Shown piece after piece: positions 26,200 to 40,300 of a stretch of DNA of 64,000 nt; the stretch's first letter is position 1, and every line of letters starts with the position of its first letter. This DNA comes from Opisthocomus hoazin (lineage: Eukaryota; Chordata; Aves; Opisthocomiformes; Opisthocomidae). Both the position numbers and the translations under genes were made by a program. The stretch is taken from the NCBI RefSeq assembly GCF_030867145.1, contig NC_134415.1, positions 72,321,300 to 72,385,299 on the forward strand, written 5' to 3'. The notes under the pieces were generated by a model, which was given only the letters and a program-made list of their open reading frames with translations, had not been told where the DNA came from and did no database searches.

Positions 26200-26960
26200 G
26201 CATTGTGCTTTGGGAACTTCCTTATTTTGGTGAGGGCGTGAGGCAGATAAGTGGAATCCTGTGGAGGCAGGGTGCCGGCTTGCGAAGCGCGACTCTCTCC
26301 CTCTGAGATGCCATGTAGGCAGGGGTGGACTGTGAGACCATCAAGACCCCCCTCCCCGCCCACTGACTAAGCACAAGAGTACCCCTCCCCTGAGGAGGAC
26401 CGAAGTGTTGAAGACAGTCTCTGAATTGTTGAATAGCAGCCAGTGTTCCAAGAGAAGGAACATCTCATGGTTGCAAACTTGCTCTACCAAGGACGTATAT
26501 CTGCTGTGAGGCTGAAACAAGGAGTTGGTAAGAATAACAACGACTCTGGTGTCCTCAGATGACCTGAGACCATAAAACAAGTAGGGGTCTTCCTCCCCAG
26601 AAGACCACCAGAGATGCTCTGGGACCCCCGCGCAGGCACAGATGACTTTGCTGGCTCAGCTCAGTCCCCACGCAAGTGCAGACAATCCTACTCGTGCAAC
26701 ATAACGAATATGCATTAGATAGGTGGAATAATTGTATAAATTAGGTGGAGCTTTTTGTAACTTCTGTGTATAAATATGCGATGCAATTGTAGGCAGGTGC
26801 ACCGACCACCGGAGGACCTTGACTGTCAGCAAAGACCGTCACTGGATCCAAGGGTAGTGATATATTTTCTCTTATCTTTCCTTTTGTTTTCCTTTCTTTT
26901 TCTGTCTCTGAATTTCTAGGCACAGAAGGGCAATGCTGTAAGTTTGTCAATCCGCTACAT
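26200..26960 (+). mobile_element. Probable solo LTR of an endogenous retrovirus, boundaries uncertain
   Basis: This block differs sharply from its surroundings. It is GC- and CpG-richer (26220-26700), then carries a TATAAATA box at 26769-26776. About 30 bases downstream is a GC-rich segment (CACCGACCACCGGAGGACC) followed by GGATCCAAGGGTAG and a long pyrimidine-rich run. That order (U3, TATA, start region, pyrimidine-rich U5) is that of a retroviral LTR. No gag, pol or env coding is visible on either side, so it is either a solo LTR or the remnant of a deleted provirus. A confident TG...CA pair and target-site duplication were not found. Similar-looking sequence may extend to about 27150. The 126-codon minus-strand open frame across it is a shadow. 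Confidence 0.55.
26769..26776 (+). promoter_or_regulatory. LTR TATA box
   Basis: TATAAATA sits where an LTR core promoter is expected, between the CpG-rich U3-like part and the GC-rich start region beginning near 26798. Activity is unknown. Confidence 0.5.
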
Positions 26961-27768
26961 TTTATAGTTTTGTAGAGTTGGACATTGTGTTGTTGTAAGT
27001 TTTGCCAAGTCAATATCCATTCCAACCCCACCGCACTAGTAGTAATGTTAGGAAGTTGTGAAGTTGCCATCTTTGGTAATCTCACTGAAATCCAAGTAAA
27101 ACTTTGGGTCTTTTTAATCAAACCTCTTCAGTCATTGTCGTGACTGTTAGATACCATGCAGAGAATCAAAAAAGATCACCTCTCCCTTCACCCACTGAGT
27201 GGCATGGGACAAGAGTGTAAGTATCTGAATATTCCCCTGCTCTTTGTGTATTTCATGTGAGTTTCAGGAAGAAAGGGGAACAGGAATACTGACTCTTTCT
27301 AGTGACAGAAAGTAAAAAATCCCAGAACTTTTTTCCAATAATTTGAAGTATTTTGTGCCATTTAGGTGACTGCCTAACAAAGATTAATTTTTACTTCTCG
27401 AAGATAGTAATAGATGAAAGAAACACATTTGTAGGGTGTTTTTGATAGCAGTGCGGAAAACGGTTTCATTGTAATCTAACACTGTGATCACAGATGAACC
27501 AGAACTGATTTAAAAACAGCTAGTTTAGATCCCAGTACCTCTGTAACGTGGCTATACTCTTGAGCTTAGTCTAGCAGCATAATTCTAAGCTAGAAGTCGC
27601 TTTACATAGGGTTTTTTTCCAGCCTGTGCTTCCTGTCTAATGGTGGACTGTGTTACAGAAGCAAACTGAATAATCCCCGGAGAACAGTTTTTTGTATGAT
27701 CTTTCCTAACACCTTCACTGGACCACAGTTTTCTTTCAAACAGAAAGATACAGCCTTCACTATTATTA

Positions 27769-28351
27769 TGGGTTAAACCCCGCGGACAACTCAGCCCCAC
27801 CCAGCCACTCACTCCCTCCTTCCCCAGTGGGAATCTGAAGGGTAAAGGTGAGAAAACTCATGGCTTGAGACAAAGATATTTTAATAGGTAAAGCAAAAGC
27901 CATGTGTGCAAGCAAAGCAAAACAAGGAATTAATTCACTGCTTCCCATCAACAGTCAGGTATTCAGCCATCTCCAGGAAAGCAGGGCTCCACCATGTGTA
28001 AGGGTTACCTGGGAAGACAAAACACCCTCACTCTGAACACCACCCCTTCCTCCTTCTTCCCCCAGTTTTATTGCTGAGCACAATGTCATACAGCATGGAA
28101 CACCTGTTTGGTCAGGAGGGCTCAGCTGTCCCAGCTGTGTCCCCTCTTAACCTTTTGTACACCCCCAGCCTACTCGCTGGCAGGGAAGTGTGAGAAGCAG
28201 AAAAGGCCTTAGCAGTGTGTAAGCACTGCTCAGCAACAGCTAAAACATCTCTGTGTTATCAGCACTGTTTTCATCATAAATCCAAAACACAGCACCAAGC
28301 AAGCTACTACAAAGTAAATAAATTAACTCTACGTCATTCAGAAAGAGTACA
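27769..28351 (-). mobile_element. Avian endogenous retrovirus LTR (solo), TG...CA with 4-bp ATTA flanks
   Basis: The segment begins TGGGTTAAACCCCG and ends GAGTACA, giving TG...CA termini. It is flanked by ATTA on both sides (27765-27768 and 28352-28355), consistent with a 4-bp target duplication. Inside are blocks I recall from a widespread avian LTR family: GGTAAAGCAAAAGCCATGTG, then CAAAACAAGGAATTAATTCA, CTCCAGGAAAGCAGGGCTCC, then CCCCAGCCTACTCGCTGG. By that recollection the LTR sense strand is minus, with its TATA region decayed to CAATAAAAC (around 28064-28073). No internal retroviral coding is attached. The family assignment is from memory and untested. Confidence 0.75.
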
Positions 28352-31300
28352 ATTAGACAGATGGAATTGAGCAGAAATATGTGAGCTCTTACATATGTAT
28401 TTCTGGGAATGCAAAAGATCGAAACTTCACAAGCAAGCTAACTTAGAAATTCCATGAAGGTTTCTTTCCATAATAACAATTCTTGCTTGAACCCCTTATT
28501 TTTAAAGGTAGGAAAAATTACTTGCTGCAGTCCTAATGAAAGCCAGAGAGACTAATTGCATAGTTCAAAAGAGAAAGCAATCATCTAGGAACTTGTAGTT
28601 AAAAGTCTCCTTTCTGAAATGATGCATGCAACTGGAATTCGTGGCCATCTTCAATAAAAAATACATAACTGAGATCATACATATACACACACACACAAAA
28701 GATATGCATTTGAAATGGTGGTTTGTGTTGTTGATCAAAATATTCAGGAAAGTAAAGGTAAAGGGGTGATGGAAAATAAATTAATTGACTGAATAATACA
28801 GTTTTTACAGAATGTCTGCACGGGTCCTATTATATTAATGAAACCTATAAGTATTCATAACTTTTGATTATTAGAACAATTTCAAATCTGGAGGATAAAT
28901 TTAGGAATGCATCCACAGAAATCAGTGTGTCATCTCTTCTTGAGTCAGTCCAAGTATTTTTCTCAATATTGCATTAAACATAAGTAACTTTTGACAATAA
29001 AGTTTGAAAAGTTAGAAACCTCAGTGAAAGTGTATAATAAAGATTTCAAGAACTTTTTGGTTTTAGGAATATTGAAGTATTAAGTTTCAACTTGGAGTTA
29101 CTGAAAGGGCAGCCTTCTATAATACTCATGTCTGGGTATTCAGGTATTAATGTCACAAACAGTAGAAGTGGCTTGATGAAGCAGTCTTATAGGGGCAGAA
29201 CTCCCACCAGAGTGCAAAAAATATTTGCAAAGACATGCCTTTCAGAAAAATATATTTTCTCTAAGTTCATTGCCAAAATTGTCATGGCGTATTGTCACAA
29301 ATACAGAATAGTACAACTGCTTAAATAAGAAATTATGCAGTCTTAAGCCTACAATGTTTTCCAGGTCTGGAACATTTCCAATTAGGAGCCAATGAATATA
29401 GGTTTCCATGGTGATTAACTAAAATGTGGAATGAACTTAATTTCATGATAATTACTACATGTTTGCAGCTGAAGTGCATTTTTCAGATTCAGCCTAAGAT
29501 TTTCAGGCCCTAATCACAGCTCTGGATCTGAATCTACTGGTGAAACACATAATAAGATGCAGGGTTATCCTGCATTTACTTTGGAGGCAGGAAGATTTAC
29601 AGGAGAGTGAATGTGATTTTTGGTTATACATTTCATTCTTTGGCTTTTGTTTGGTTGTTTGTGTAATCTTTAAAGAAGCAGTACATATTCTACTTAAAAA
29701 AAAAACAAAACACAAATAAAACTTTAATAGTAAATCCCTTCTTACAACACTTGTGAAAAGCAGCCAGTACTTTGATTACCTGTCAGCAGCACAGAGCTGC
29801 ATGTTCCTTTTGCATTTTTCTCAAAGCTTATATGTATGCTACAGTAAGTGAGTTTCACTATAGCTCTTGCATACTGTATACTTCCACACATTTTACATCA
29901 CAATACACTTGCCAGCAAAAAGTAACAGCATACCCTTTCACAATTTTATGGCATTGTGAATGTGTGCAGCAATTAGACTGTAATAATAGGATGTTAAATG
30001 CTTCTTTAATAGCAATTCTGGAAGCCATTTTTTCTTGGTGGAATGCATGACTATTTACAAATCCGTTTATCTTACAAATTCTGGTTGAAATTGGGGAGAA
30101 AGATTGACCTACTCAATTAGGCTCTCCTGCTGGCTGAAAATTAAAAGGCTTGCTTCTCTGTTGAAGGAAGTTGACATACTTCTTAGATTAGATCATATCC
30201 AATTTTGTGCAAAAAGCTCATTTGCTTTTTCCACTGGTCTCTGAGCTGCATAGCTGATCGTTCAGGAAGAAAAAAGCAATTTCTTTCAACCACTAAAAAA
30301 TCTTCCCTGAAAAGATCTTTTAAAGGCTAATATTAGGGAATTCTTCTGTGCCTGATGTGTTATCATGCTGAATGTGATTTCTATAGATGAAGGTGGTGGA
30401 AGAGTTGCATTTTCCACCCCGAGGGAAGCAAGAGACGTTGGCTCTGGGGTGGCCCTTGTAAAGGACACTGGAGACAACTGTAGGGCTGCTGAGCCCCAAA
30501 ATCTTGGTCAGTATGTTCCAAAGTGGCAAAATCATGACTGGGTGTGAATATATAAATGATTTTGTCATTATATGCTGAATTGTGTCAGTGTAGTATGAAG
30601 CTGAAGATTTCTGGGAAGATAGGATGGATTTCACAGACTTCTGATTTTTTAAAATCTGAGGTATATGTCATTCACTAAACGATTAACTTTTGTGTAAATT
30701 GTCTTTGTGTTATCTTTGTGGAAAATTCTGATATTTTTCACACATATCTCAAAAAACAGGCTGTGGTAATACAAATACTTTAATTCTGGCTATTAATAGC
30801 ATTGCTTCAGTCCCCGTAACCTTTTGATTGCACTACGGAGTCCACTTCTTATTAGAATGCATTACAAAAAATACTCATCTCCTCATATCCATTCCCCTGA
30901 GTGATCTGCATACATGGGCCAGAAAATAAAGAAAACTGAAACCTGTAGCACAGTGCTTATTTAAGTAGTTAGGTCAATTTTACCACAAGTGACGGAGAAG
31001 ATAACTAGCTGATTATAATCAACAAGTCTTTTCCTCTTTTCAAGAGGCCTTTGAAAATAACAAAATAAAATAACTATCTGCATTGCTTTATCCTTTCTCC
31101 TTTCTTTCTTTCTTTCTTTCCTTTTTTTTTTGTTCTTTCATTCTTCCGTTTGTTCAATATTAAAAAAAGATGAATAGTTACTTCTTTAGAATGAAAGGCC
31201 TTTTATACAGAGCTCAGAGAGTTGCTGGACCAAATTGTTTAGAACAATGATAGTTTTGCAGGTTGAAAGGCAACAAAACGGTTGTTGCAGCTGAAACCAC

Positions 31301-34300
31301 AAAGCGCAATTTTTGAAGCAAGCCTCTGGTACCCATTTTATCTATGACTAATGTGTCACAATGATCAGTAAAAGGATGCACTAATGAAATAACAGCTCTC
31401 TTAATCACTTGATTAAAGTTGCAATAGGGCTGTATGCAAGGGGTTGTGAGCCAAATTAACATCTGGCACGTTATAAGAATAGGAAAAGAATAACTGAAGA
31501 TAAGTGGATGTCTTTGCAACAGGAAATTATGTTCCTTCTGTGATTATTTAAACTTATTTTCTGAATATTTTTGAATTATTTTTCTTTAAAACTTATGAAG
31601 GAAAGTAATCATCTGAGCAAAAACAGAAATGAAAATAATTTGTGAGTGGATGTGACCCTGTGAAAAGCTTAGCACTGCAATGAAATATCAAATGCACCCA
31701 GTTCTTATTGGATAATCTGAACCATAGATGATAAAATGTTTCTATTAGGTGTTTATTGAAGAGTATAGGGGTGATCAAAGAAATAAGTAGAAGGTGTGAT
31801 GACTTGAGACGGAAGAAATCTGGTTTTTATTGCAAATTCTGTTGTTTAGCACTTGATGATATTGATAAATGTGTATTCCTCTCCATGGTTTTGTTTCTCA
31901 TGCCTGAAAATGGCAGAACCACCAATGAAAAGCAGCCTGTGAGAGACATACAAATTATGACCAATGTTTGCATATTTTTTGTTAATCGTGAGCATTCAGT
32001 GTTATGTGTTGGCTGAGAGTATGAAAAGTGTCTTCATAAGTTATAGAGCTATATAGGACCATTTTTTCTGGGTCAACTTCTGTTCTGGTACAAAATCAGA
32101 ATTTTAGAATAGGAAGAAGTAATCTCTTCTGGCATATTTGCTGAAACAAGAAACTTCAAGCAAGTAAGTGGGGCTACCTTTCATATCTCCATGCATGAGA
32201 AGCAAGTTGAAAAATGATAGCAGGACCACTGCACCCTGTCAAACATTGTCTCTGAAAGCTTCTGAGACTGTATATTAATTAAGATACGTCAAGTTTGATC
32301 ACACATGGTAAACTGTGACTCTAAGGAGTTCCAGTTTGTCATGATGCCTTCCCAGCATGTACTTATGGCTGCCTTTCCCTGTTATTTAAATTGAGAGCAT
32401 TGAATTTGAGAGTGGAAAAACACACTGGTGAAAATTACCAAAACATAGTTTGTATATAAAACTCTCTCTGAAATCTGCTTATCTAGTGGCAAATGTTTCC
32501 TGTTCCTTTCAGCTACTACAAACCTTTATCTCCTCCTATGAGTTTTTGTAAACTGCTTGAAAACTCACTAGTTTTTCTTGATTCATGACTTCCCAAAGAT
32601 TATAGACAGCCCAGTGAGTTACTGTTTAACAAATTTTTAATCTATATTCTTTCCAGCTGCCACACAATATTCTTTTGCAATCTGGGTTCAAAATACAGAC
32701 TGTAGTGGAAATATGATGATTATTATTAATGTTCTGGTATTCTCATAAATATGATTCAGAGGTGGAAATCCATTTTTTACACTTTGCATATGAAAGAAGG
32801 TGTGAGATTTGCCATAATAGCAACTCCTTCTATTTCAAGATTTCTTAAAATAAAATATGAGTATTTTTCTCTCAAAAATCTATTGTTCAGATCCCCATCT
32901 GAAATTCTGTTTCTTTTCAGAAGGGCATGATGGTCATTGTCGGGAATGCATCCCTTAAGATCTGCACAGTGATAACATGGAAAATGAATGTGAAACTAAC
33001 CCCTTAGCATTTATTGTGATGCTATTTATATCTTGGATTGAAAACTGATGGGAAGGCCTGGGGCAATTATTATCATGGGATAATCAAACTCTCTGTTGTG
33101 TGTCATTGCTTAATTATTTTTCCTTTTTTGATATTTAATTTTAAGGAGGTTACCTAAAACTTACTTTTTATTTTCTTTTCTTGCTTTCTTATTTAGACAT
33201 TTCTGTATAATTTTTTGAGATTTATATCTATTTTACCTTGTATTTTACTTGAGATGACTTAATGTTAGCTGTTCATGAAAATGGTTAGTACATTAATATA
33301 TAGGAAATAACATGAGACTGCTAATCTAACGTAATTAATGACAAAAAAGGCATATTCCAGTCAGTGAATATTATTTTCTTTAGGTAGTCAATGAAAAAAC
33401 ATAATCAAGAAAAACAAGTGAGTAGAAAAGTAAATTTTGGCTATTTGTCATGAGCTTACCCTCACTTTGCTTCCACGATTTCAAGGTAGAGACTGAGGTT
33501 AGTCACGTATAAGAGCTGTGAAAACTCCAGGTCCAGGTTGAGGACAATTCCTGTGATTCGGAAACCAAGGAAAACAGAAGCAGGCAGGCTTTTTACAAAC
33601 TTTACAGCAGTCCTGTGGTATGCTGGGGACAGAGGCAGAGTATGACAGGCATGTGATTGATCTGGACCATCCCACTACCCGTGGTGGGGATCACTGGTGG
33701 CGGGCGGGCATCATTGATGGCTGTCTTCTTGGAGTGCCAAAGGTATTCCAGTGCTTATAATTAGCTATTACAAATCCCCAAACTAGTAACTAACTAGAAA
33801 TAGAGTTGCCATGCATCTCTATAAAGACTTTTACTCTTCAGAATTTGGCACTCTGTCATTGATTCCATACTATTTCTAATAGTTAGTCCTTGGAAAGACT
33901 TTCAGAGCATGTATATTAATGCTGTTCTTTTGCAGTGCATAACACGATGGCTGAGAAGAGCAAATCCTCCCTTCTCAGGCACCTGTGGCATTTCTTGGAT
34001 CCTGATCCTTATTGCAATTGTGAGGTCAGGGCACATCTTTGTCTAAATTAAGTCAATTCCTTCTGTTACGGAACCGACAAAGACCACTCAGCTTCAAGCT
34101 ACCTGCCATGGTCCCATAGTACTGACCCTCCTACTTGAGAATTACCACTGTAAGTTACACTTTGTCCTATCCTTGGCTCCAAACGGAGAAATGAAGTTGC
34201 CTATCTTGTTTTTTCTGAGATTTCCCATTCACTGAGGATCTTTTAATGTGTCTAATATAGGCTGATTTTTTGTGAAGGGCTCAGTCACAAGATGTACTGC

Positions 34301-37300
34301 ATATCTAAGACAGGGAGTTGGAAATCCCTCCCCCATTTTCTCTTGCCTGTGTGCAGGACAGTGAGCAGCTGCTGATGGCCAGTAGTGACCACTTTGGTAA
34401 AACTCCATCTCCACCAACAAACTCTTTGGACCAGCGCACTGTGAATTGAGCTGGCAAAGCGAAGAAATAGTCAGTGATACAATCTGTTAATCAGTGTGAG
34501 TGAAAAAATATAGTCACTTAACCTAAAGTTAACTTATCTTCAATGTTCTAGTCTTGAGCAGCTAATGGAAAATGTGGAGAGTTTTAATCTACCACAGAAG
34601 AAATGCTCAGTACTGAAATATTCTCAGAGTTTGGAGCATGGAGAAGACCCAATAGAGATATTCCCCGCATTCGCAGCAAAATATTTATCCTGTCTTCTTC
34701 ATGTTTTACCTTTTCTTTAGACTGATGCTTTTCCTTTGGCATGTAAGGACAAGGTTCTTATAGACTTGAAACTATAGTTATGAATGAAAAATGATAGATC
34801 ACGCATTATCCGTGCAAGAAATAGAAAAATAATGCAGTTCTGATATGGTTATTTAATATTAGGGGGGGAAGATAACAAAAATATTCTATATCTTGTACTT
34901 GCATACTCAAAAAGCAATTGCTCTTTCAAAGTTGCCAGACTCAAATACATATCTAATATATTTTAGTAAATGTGACATAAGATATTCCCTATTCTTTGCT
35001 GCTTAAGTAATACATCATAGAAGTCTCTACATGGAATAGTGACACTCATGCAGAACAAGAGAAAAAGGGGTGCTTGAAGTTCTAAGATGTTTTTATCATT
35101 TCTACCATTGTTTTTCTTTCTTCTAGCTGCCTAGAATTGAACATCTGGTTGTCACTAACACATGAGAAATGGATTTCTTACTACTCAAGCTGTTTTCTTC
35201 TGTTACTAGAAAATCTGAGAATATCATAAGAAATGCAATGAAAAAAAATTGCAGTCTAATTCAGGATGCAAAAAGGGTTGACTTTAGAAATGACATTCAG
35301 ACACTTCTACTGTATTTCAGGCACTGTAGACCCTTCACTTTTTACCAACCCTAACAAGGCCTGACCCATCTTTCCTAGCCAGTGTTCACTGAACCTCTGG
35401 ACATGGAGCTCCTGCAGTAAACAACTTTAAGATGGTTTTCCACGATAGCAGTGCAGATGGAGGACGCAGTAGCTTACCTCCAAAATTAATTCCCATTGCT
35501 CCCTGATATCACATGTCCTGTTGATATCTCCCACTGTTTTCTAAAACTGCACTTTACTACAATCTGACTTCAATAACTTTTAAGAAATCTTATTTATTTA
35601 GTTCTTTCGTGGGGCCTTTCCCAACAATATATGCCATGAAGTGAGTGTGACGGTGCTGCTGCTTTACTTTCTGTAATGATTAGAAAGTGTGATGCCAGTC
35701 CTCATTCATTGAAATAAATGGTTTCTAACCACTTTGAAGTCTTTCTTTAAACCCACAGAAGCCTAATTGTGGACTACAGCTTGATGATGTGCTCTACAGC
35801 TCTAAACTTTAATGAGGTCATGGAAGGTCCATTCCTCTTGATCTGTAACTAAATCTTGTCAGGATAAAGTGAAAACTGGTGTGTGCCATTTAGAGTTAAT
35901 TGATCAGCCAGCAGTTAGAGAGCCACATGGTCCTTTGCTAGGAAGAAACAGTTGGGATACACAGTTTCTTGCATGTTATTTGAATAAGGATACAAGTGTG
36001 TTTTCTTTCCCTAGCAAATGATCACAAAAACGAGCCTCCAAACACAAGAATACTGGACTGTTCAAGAAAAAGTGAGCATGTGTAAGAAGGACAGTGTTTT
36101 AGCACCAGCCTAGTACCTTGCAATGCCTCCTTGCTCAGATCTCTCAGCTTAATTTTTACACTGTCCTTGTCCACAGTCAAGTTTAGACATTCCACCCTAA
36201 AACAGGATTCTAGCCCTGGAGATTACTCCTATAAAATAGATCTTAAAGTTACATGTTATTTTTGTCTGAGTAAATTTTGTAGGCATATGTTATTTAATTT
36301 TGTTCTTTGCTGAGATGAGAGCTTCCACTGTCTGTTCCATCTCTACTTCCCTCATATTCTCTGAGAGGTCAGCGACAGATATGGGGGCTGTGTGGCAGGG
36401 TGGTGAAACTCGCCTTTTTACTGAAACACTAAGCACTGTCCTTCTGGGTTTACGTATGGAGCAATACAAAGATAACAAAGAAATCCCTTTAGGGTGTTTA
36501 GGTTTGAGCTACTCAATAATAACCTGACAGGAGGCTGCTAAAAACTAATCCTTTACTTTCAAACTTCCCTTTTCATTCTATGTATCTTTATAGTTCCTTT
36601 TTAGTTTCAGTAATAGCTACAATAATAAAATAAGAAAATGTTATATTATCTATAATTTCAGTCAGCTTCTATCCACCAAAGACTAATGTGGAGAGCAGGT
36701 AGGAGGAGAACCCTATGATTTAGTCTTTAGTCAGTGAAAATTAATAAAATTATTTATATGCAGTTCTCAGATAACCCAAGACAATTTCAGCCAAGTGGTC
36801 TGTGCATATTTAAAGGAGAGGGTGAGAAAGACAGCTTATGTATTTTTGTTTAGGAAGAAATTCAACAAAAGTAAACCGATTCATGAACTCATTCTACCTT
36901 GGTACAAAAAAATGCATGTCAAGATGAAATCTTCAGTGATTTCAGCAATAAGCAAAGTACCAAAATAATTAATACAACTTAAAAAGGAATCTTGTCAATA
37001 TCAGAAGCCTCTTCAGTATGGTCTGAGTCTTAAGGATAATTTGAGTCAGAGGTAAACTCAATGTAACAATCTGGAGTCCTGAGAGAAGACATAAATGCAG
37101 GGCAAAGCGTTAGGACTGTTTTTAAAGGGAGTATTTCTGTTTATGGCAATTCCCATGAAAGCATTTTTCACTCTTTTCAAACAAGTGTTAGACTGCAATG
37201 AAGTGTGACATGAGTACATTAATAGCACTACTCATTCACATTAAAGGTAAAAACTGGTACATTTCAGCTCCTTACAGTGGGAGCAGGAGTAGGTTCATAG

Positions 37301-40300
37301 GCCCATTTGGTGTTGATACGCAGTGTAACGAGTTTTCTTACTAGACTGTATTTAAGTCTTTGAAGTGAAAGACCAGCATATCTTTGTGCAGCTGACTAGT
37401 AGTGTTATAGCAAAACTTTTCTATGGAATTTTTTGCTAGTTCTCACCACACACCGCCAGTGCTCCGACACTTGGTTCAGAATGATAAATCTCCCTCTTAT
37501 CTGAATTTTAGTTTGATTTTTGACTTTCTTTTTTATTTAGCTTTTAGTTTCCACCTTAGGCTCAAATCTGAAATATAAAGATGTCCATATCTTGCATTCT
37601 GAGTTTTGTTCCTTAAGGAGATTTGATAGAGAGCACTGAGGTGAGTGTGCTGAATTGTTTAAATGGAAAGAGAAGAAACACTGATGCAAATGTCTCATAA
37701 ATTATGCAAGCTATCAAATCAGCTGGAAGCGTTAAGTGTGAGAAGATACTGAAGGTCTCAAAGGATAGGTGGGATTACTAGCCCCATAATTTTCTTTTTC
37801 AAAAAGAGACAAACCTGGAAGTCTGGCGTTTTGTGGCTTCTGATTTTGGCTGTTGCTTATATTCAACCTTATGGCTCCAACTGTTACTGGAGATTCTGCA
37901 GTCACTAAAGAAACTATTGTCTCTATATAAGAGTGCTGTAACCATGAGGACATGGCAGTGGAGCTTCCAGCTCGCTGCCCAGTGCTATCGTCATCCAGAA
38001 GGAAGCTGTTTGTCAGTAATTGGCTCCATATTCCCTGATACAGTGATATTATCCAAGTAACCAAAAAAGCCTGCCTCAGGTGACAGGTGGAGGCTCTGTG
38101 TGGTGAGAAACAGTATCTAGAGGCTCACAAGAGGAGAAGAGGCCTGTGGCTAGTGTTGCCTGTTTCTGGTGAATGTCTGTAGCAGGAGTTTTGCTGATAG
38201 AGACTGAATAAACTGCAAGAAATTAATTCATTTCTTCTGCCACCAAAAAGCATTAGCTCAGTAAAACTATTGACATACTTGGAGTTATTTTGTGTTGTGC
38301 TGATCATCTTCTGTTTAAGCAACCACGCCAATGGCAATTGTACAACCTATTTCTGATGGCCATTGCAAGACAAAGCAGCCCATTGCTGTTCATCAGCCTG
38401 TGTATATGGGAATCCACCTCATTTCCATACAGCTAAGAAATAGGTTTGTCTGAGTAGTGGAGGATTTTCACTGGAGCAACGGGACTCAAAATGGTAGCAG
38501 TCTTCAAAGGTACCAAGCGCCACCAGTACTTTTGCTCCCAAAAGAGTAAGGGCAAAACCCAATGGGACCAGATGGAGCAGGTCTGTACAATCAGGCAGAA
38601 TGGCTTGCCAGTCTCTTCTGGTCTGTGTGTCCTTGCAGCATACTCAAACTGGCAGTGGAGAACAGGGTTAGCTGCAAGAGAAATACCAGAGGAATATTTT
38701 GTTCCAGTATTTCTTTAGTGCCAGCTGATTTCTGAAGCTGAAGGAATAAATGATAAGTGCAAGGGATTTTTAATAAAGACTTTGAGATAGAATAGTGAAA
38801 TAAGGATATCAGGAAAAGACTAACTTCATCTCAAACACAATGACAGAATCAATCTGACATTGTAAAGATTCAGGAGATGTTTGAAAATCTGGAAGACAAA
38901 AGATCAAATTTATGAATGCTAGGATTTCCAGAGGGAAATGAGAGAGAAAAGCAGCTGACATTTTAGAAATAACTTTTAAAGGAAATCTTTGCTATCAAAT
39001 ATGTGTGTGCCTGTTTTTGCAGTAAAAAGGCAAATCCTTCTGCTGACAAGTTATCAAGTGTAGTGATAGTAGACTTTCTGATCCTCCAAAATACCGTGAA
39101 GGTTTTCAAATTTGCCAGGACAGGAATGTAAATTAGATATTGATCTGCGAAGTAGCTGGGGTTTATTGATACAATCTGACCAAGGAACTGGTATTCTGGC
39201 TACAGAATGATTTTTCTAGCAGCAGTAGAAAAACATCCACCTACTCACATCAACTATACTTTTTTTTCTGCCGTTCTTTCCGTATTTCCTTGGCAGATGT
39301 GGCCAGACAATTTGTTTCTATACTATGCTGAATTCATGCAGTAGATTTGCTCCCCTATTTGTTAGGGTATTCTGGAGAATATGCTCTCTTTGCAAAATTA
39401 CTTTATGAGCTTCATAGCAGCCACCAAGATTCAATAAGCAAAGGAGGCGAGTTTCTTCTGTTACCAGGTTGCCTTGGCTTATTGGGATCGCAGGGGCTCT
39501 AATGCTAGGTAATCTTAAAAGGGGTAGGTGGATAACACAGAAAATTTCAAAATCTTTTTTTTGTTTGTTTTTTTCCAAGTCAGAAAGGATAGGAGAAAAC
39601 TAAGTGTGCCACCCTTATCTTGCATATACTGGTATATCACGTACTTTTCGTTTCGCATTTTGGCATTCAACACTTTCTAAACATACTTTCTCATACAACC
39701 AAGTTTGGATCTTTTGTTCTGAATTTAACAGGTGTGAAATACTGGGCTTTCCTGCAGCAATAATCAGATGTGAGTAGCAGTCATCTGCTGTAGCAACCGT
39801 AAAAAATGCAATTGCCATTGGAATTTCTCCACCTTAATGACACTATATTTTCTGTCTGTCAGAAGGCTCAGGCACAGTATTTCCATCACCAGTGACGCCT
39901 TCTGAACAGCCTCAAAATACATGCTCTTATCCTTTGTGTAACATAATTATGGACAGTATAAAGAGCAAGGCATATATATTTAATTTTGCCCTACTGGTTG
40001 TGAATGCAAAAATAACAGCTTGATTTGAAAGAGTACCTTTAAAAACTCCTTCAAGACTAAAGTGTTCATACAAATCACTGTGTTAATTATATATCCTAAA
40101 AATTATGCAAATAAACTTTTTAGTGGTGAATTAATCAATGTTAATCACTTGAAAAATAGCTTTTAAGTATTTTTTTATAAAAATGTGTCAAAGTATTTAA
40201 AATTCTCATGGTTAGCTTACATTTTAATAGTTCTGTTTTCTTCCTTTTTAATAGTGACAGACGAACACCCCCTATGTTATTTTGGTGTTGAGCAACAGAC

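Noticed and set aside
26741..27121. 126-codon minus-strand open frame
   Set aside because: It runs antisense through the LTR-like promoter block, has no recognisable domain and is best explained as chance.
33681..33708. G-rich patch as a strong G-quadruplex
   Set aside because: It has only two clean GGG-type runs near GGGG and GG; at best a weak two-layer structure.
36290..36527. Overlapping 62- and 75-codon frames on opposite strands, each looking mildly protein-like
   Set aside because: No convincing splice sites flank either frame and no family was recognised; the length is within chance expectation.
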